Below are positions 4,977 to 6,541 of a stretch of DNA of 6,541 nt, one piece after another; the first letter of the stretch is position 1; each line of letters opens with the position of its first letter. The position numbers and the translations under genes are program-made. The notes under the pieces are model-generated. The model was given only the letters and a program-made list of their open reading frames with translations, ran no database searches and was not told the origin of the DNA. The stretch is from contig JAATVR010000830.1 in assembly GCA_014523665.1 (NCBI GenBank), positions 1-6,541 on the forward strand, in the 5' to 3' direction. This DNA comes from Nitrososphaerales archaeon TH526. GTDB taxonomy: Archaea > Thermoproteota > Nitrososphaeria > Nitrososphaerales > Nitrososphaeraceae.

Positions 4977-5048
4977 GACCCAAATGGGTCACCAAGGTTC
5001 GATCGATCGAAGCCTAGATGTATAAGGTGATACCTTATGACCCTAGGC
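4977..5048. repeat. Cluster of three inverted repeats
   Basis: Three perfect palindromic elements follow each other within 72 bp. GACCCA/TGGGTC around AA occupies 4977-4990. The 14-bp palindrome TTCGATCGATCGAA is at 4998-5011. The third is an extended hairpin: an outer stem GCCTAG/CTAGGC (5012-5017 with 5043-5048) and an inner stem ATAAGGT/ACCTTAT (5022-5028 with 5032-5038) with a GAT loop. The third overlaps the first codons of the broken gene at 5018. They could be regulator sites, a structured RNA or a mobile-element end. Confidence 0.6.
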
Positions 5049-5316
5049 CTCACTATGTCATAAAAAACCTGGATTTTGGAAAGCAAGTGAGAGAGGTTGA
5101 TCGTGTTGAAGGGACAGATACAGGTTAATCTATCAAATACACAAAGTCTAATCTTCAGAAAATAGCAGATATAGGTCTAGCAGAGGGTACACTGTAGTCG
5201 TTTCAGATGGTACTCGAATCAGTGTTATGACATTCAATGATTTGTTAAATGGCACTTTTGATGGTTTGCGCATTTTGGAGGAATACCGACTGAGCAACAA
5301 CGCAGGTTATGGTTAG
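5018..5316 (+). pseudogene. Broken gene: one nonsense codon and one frameshift (about 99 codons)
   Basis: ATG at 5018 opens MYKVIPYDPRPHYVIKNLDF and continues to VEGTDTG, then TAA at 5126-5128. The same frame carries on sensibly after the stop (SIKYTKSNLQKIADIGLAEG). Near a GGG run at 5185-5187 the reading must drop by one base to continue as YTVVVSDGTRISVMTFNDLL and then NGTFDGLRILEEYRL, ending at TAG 5314-5316. All three pieces have natural codon choice and the joins give one compact alpha/beta-looking protein of about 98 residues. I do not recognise the family. It lies directly downstream of the PII-like gene on the same strand and starts inside a hairpin cluster. It could be a decayed gene or one hit by sequencing errors. 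Confidence 0.5.
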
Positions 5317-5381
5317 AGCAAGAGGGAGGTAAGGAAGCAGATAACGGTTAGCGGATATTGCTAGAACGAAGGTTAAGGGTG

Positions 5382-5498
5382 ATGTCCATCAGGTACCAGC
5401 AACACTCGTTAGGGGTTAATGACGAAACGGTGGGGCTGCTGCTACTGTTGTACGGTATGCTTACCATATTTGTCTTGATTTGGTTTGACGACGAGTAA
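5382..5498 (+). CDS. Possible single-helix small membrane protein (38 aa)
   Basis: From ATG at 5382 the frame gives a polar N-tail (about 16 residues), then a 20-residue hydrophobic helix (17-36: VGLLLLLYGMLTIFVLIWFD) and an acidic end FDDE. The TAA is at 5496-5498. GTG directly before the ATG and a TTG further up (about 5358) are alternative starts. No clear box A or ribosome-binding site is seen. The other frame here gives a cysteine-rich peptide that looks like a shadow. A one-helix miniprotein is plausible, but it may also be the tail of a decayed membrane protein. Confidence 0.4.
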   Translation: MSIRYQQHSLGVNDETVGLLLLLYGMLTIFVLIWFDDE

Positions 5499-5548
5499 GT
5501 ATAATGGGTATCCTTATTATATTCATGACTTATCGCTAGTGCATGCTA

Positions 5549-5569
5549 GTAAGTAGATACGTAAGTAGA
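5549..5569 (+). repeat. Short direct repeat GTAAGTAGA x2
   Basis: The 9-bp word occurs at 5549-5557 and 5561-5569, 12 bp apart. It is preceded by a doubled GCTAGT (5535-5540, 5545-5550). The pairs sit in the non-coding stretch upstream of the 95-aa gene and could be a regulatory site or simple slippage. Confidence 0.45.
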
Positions 5570-5611
5570 CAAACATACAAACGAGCGGCATGTTCTGGCA
5601 TTGAATGATTC

Positions 5612-5618
5612 ATAAATA
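5612..5618 (+). promoter_or_regulatory. Candidate box A for the 95-aa gene
   Basis: ATAAATA is centred near 5615. It predicts a transcript start near 5641 and a leader of about 23 nt. TATTATG at 5621-5627 is an alternative. Confidence 0.35.
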
Positions 5619-5663
5619 ACTATTATGCATAAGAAGCATCTTTGAAAAACGGATGAACGAAAA

Positions 5664-5951
5664 ATGAATAATAAGAGAAAATTGAAGCAATCTGGCAAAT
5701 TGGATAAAAACGGTTTACTGGGCACTGCAGAGAGTAAAGCAGTTTTCAAAGAAGGCCAGAGACGACGACAGATGCAAGATGAGCAACAAAGAAACGTTAA
5801 GGATTTTATGGATAGCATAGAATATCGAGCCAAGATAGACCCTGATTTAGCGGGCATCTTCGATACCCTCCGCTCTTTGCTTTGTAAAGTTCAAATCCCT
5901 AAAGTAGGAACCCGCGATCCTCTATCTTTAATTATTGGTTATAGAGAGTGA
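5664..5951 (+). CDS. Basic 95-aa hypothetical protein
   Basis: ATG at 5664 is the first in-frame start; the ATG at 5653 is in another frame. The N-terminal third is strongly basic (NNKRKLKQSGKLDK, EGQRRRQ) and probably disordered. Residues 28-56 look helical with an RRRQMQDEQQR stretch. Residues 58-75 (IDPDLAGIFDTLRSLLCK) could form an amphipathic helix, and the end is VGTRDPLSLIIGYRE. There is no signal peptide or membrane segment. The basic helical N-half would suit RNA, DNA or ribosome binding, but this is only composition. The opposite-strand ORF over the same bases is a shadow. No family was recognised. Confidence 0.58.
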   Translation: MNNKRKLKQSGKLDKNGLLGTAESKAVFKEGQRRRQMQDEQQRNVKDFMDSIEYRAKIDPDLAGIFDTLRSLLCKVQIPKVGTRDPLSLIIGYRE

Positions 5952-5991
5952 TAATTTGGCCAAGATAATCTTCTTACAAGACTTCACACTC

Positions 5992-5999
5992 TTTATATA
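5992..5999 (+). promoter_or_regulatory. Consensus box A for the hydrolase, leaderless spacing
   Basis: TTTATATA matches the archaeal box A consensus exactly and is centred 25.5 bp upstream of the ATG at 6021. Transcription should therefore begin at or within a base or two of the start codon. Confidence 0.8.
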
Positions 6000-6020
6000 C
6001 TTCCTTGAGTGAATTTGGTT

Positions 6021-6541
6021 ATGAATAGTAATAGTAAGATAAGAAAAGGCTATATTTTCATTATAGTATTCATTTCTACTATAGTTTTCTCAAGTACAAC
6101 TATGATCAACGGTTTTACTAATACAGTAAACGGTCAAACAAATGCTACCCAAGCAAACTCCACCAATAATGTTACGGGCTTGGTAAATACACAGGATATC
6201 CCATTAGAAAAAGTCCATGTAGGAGATATTGATGTTGCATACAAGATGTTTGGTAAAGGTGACCCTATTTTACTTTTCAATGGCGCTTCTGATAGTATGG
6301 ATGCCTGGGATCCGTCGTTTCTAACGGGTATTTCTTCAAATCACACTGTAATTGCGTTTGATCAACGTGGAATTGGAAATACAACCGCTGGTACCAAACC
6401 ATATACTTATCAGCAACTAGCAAACGATACAGCCGGTTTGCTTGATGCTCTGAAAATACCAAAAGCAGATGTTATGGGATATTCTTTGGGAGGACATATA
6501 GCTCAGGCATTTACACTTAGCTATCCAGATAAGGTTAACAG
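6021..6541 (+). CDS. Exported alpha/beta hydrolase, C-terminus cut by window edge
   Basis: The 173 codons present open with a basic start and a hydrophobic segment (about 10-28), a signal peptide or membrane anchor. An Asn/Thr/Gln-rich linker follows (about 31-57) with three N-glycosylation sequons (Asn41, Asn46, Asn50). The alpha/beta hydrolase fold begins near 63. It shows the oxyanion-hole region FNGAS (86-90), DQRGIG (114-119) and the nucleophile elbow GYSLGG (153-158) with Ser155. The catalytic Asp and His would lie beyond the edge. Alpha/beta hydrolases cut esters, lactones, epoxides or similar bonds; the substrate is not visible here. The protein should act outside the cytoplasmic membrane, tethered or released. 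The start is supported by the box A. The reverse-strand ORF inside it is a shadow. Confidence 0.95.
   Translation, partial: MNSNSKIRKGYIFIIVFISTIVFSSTTMINGFTNTVNGQTNATQANSTNNVTGLVNTQDIPLEKVHVGDIDVAYKMFGKGDPILLFNGASDSMDAWDPSFLTGISSNHTVIAFDQRGIGNTTAGTKPYTYQQLANDTAGLLDALKIPKADVMGYSLGGHIAQAFTLSYPDKVN

Noticed and set aside
3449..5498. Three ORFs of exactly 38 codons (3449, 4141, 5382)
   Set aside because: Their sequences are unrelated, and two are pieces of frameshifted remnants, so equal length is coincidence.
5546..5857. 103-codon minus-strand ORF rich in Ser and Cys
   Set aside because: It is the antisense shadow of the 95-aa gene and its upstream region.

Overview
The window looks archaeal, most likely a soil ammonia-oxidising thaumarchaeon of the Nitrososphaera/Nitrosocosmicus kind. 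This is inferred from several things: AT-rich box A (TATA) elements just ahead of start codons, with leaderless or very short leaders; a secreted protein with an archaeal-style Sec signal; N/T-rich exported linkers with N-glycosylation sequons; and a PII-like protein with no ammonium transporter beside it. No rRNA, tRNA, CRISPR array or intact transposase was seen. The taxonomic call rests on style rather than a marker gene.

Layout, left to right. The minus strand at 2-640 encodes a secreted CAP/SCP (PR-1-like) protein that runs off the left edge inside a tandem-repeat tail. Positions 641-1299 hold no convincing gene. A cysteine-rich minus-strand ORF lies at 1300-1572. Two closely spaced plus-strand membrane-protein genes follow at 1768-2325 and 2342-2971. 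After them comes a tiny zinc-knuckle-like ORF (3059-3184) with a well-placed box A. Positions 3200-3600 look like decayed coding DNA on both strands. A small winged-helix-like gene sits at 3822-4034, and 4095-4349 is a frameshifted gene remnant. A PII-family protein is at 4560-4901. A second broken gene (5018-5316) and a small single-helix membrane ORF (5382-5498) follow. A 95-residue basic hypothetical protein is at 5664-5951. The window ends inside an exported alpha/beta hydrolase (6021 onward) that has a consensus box A exactly where a leaderless start needs it.

The genes do not form one pathway. The exception is the likely co-transcribed membrane pair at 1768-2971, whose function I do not recognise. 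The striking character is an accessory, low-coding-density region. Short reading frames there make good protein sense only if one or two single-base shifts or a stop are repaired, which indicates gene decay or, less likely, sequencing indels. The best candidates for something undescribed are the membrane pair, the zinc-knuckle miniprotein, the PII paralogue with an altered nucleotide loop, and the two repairable gene remnants flanking it.
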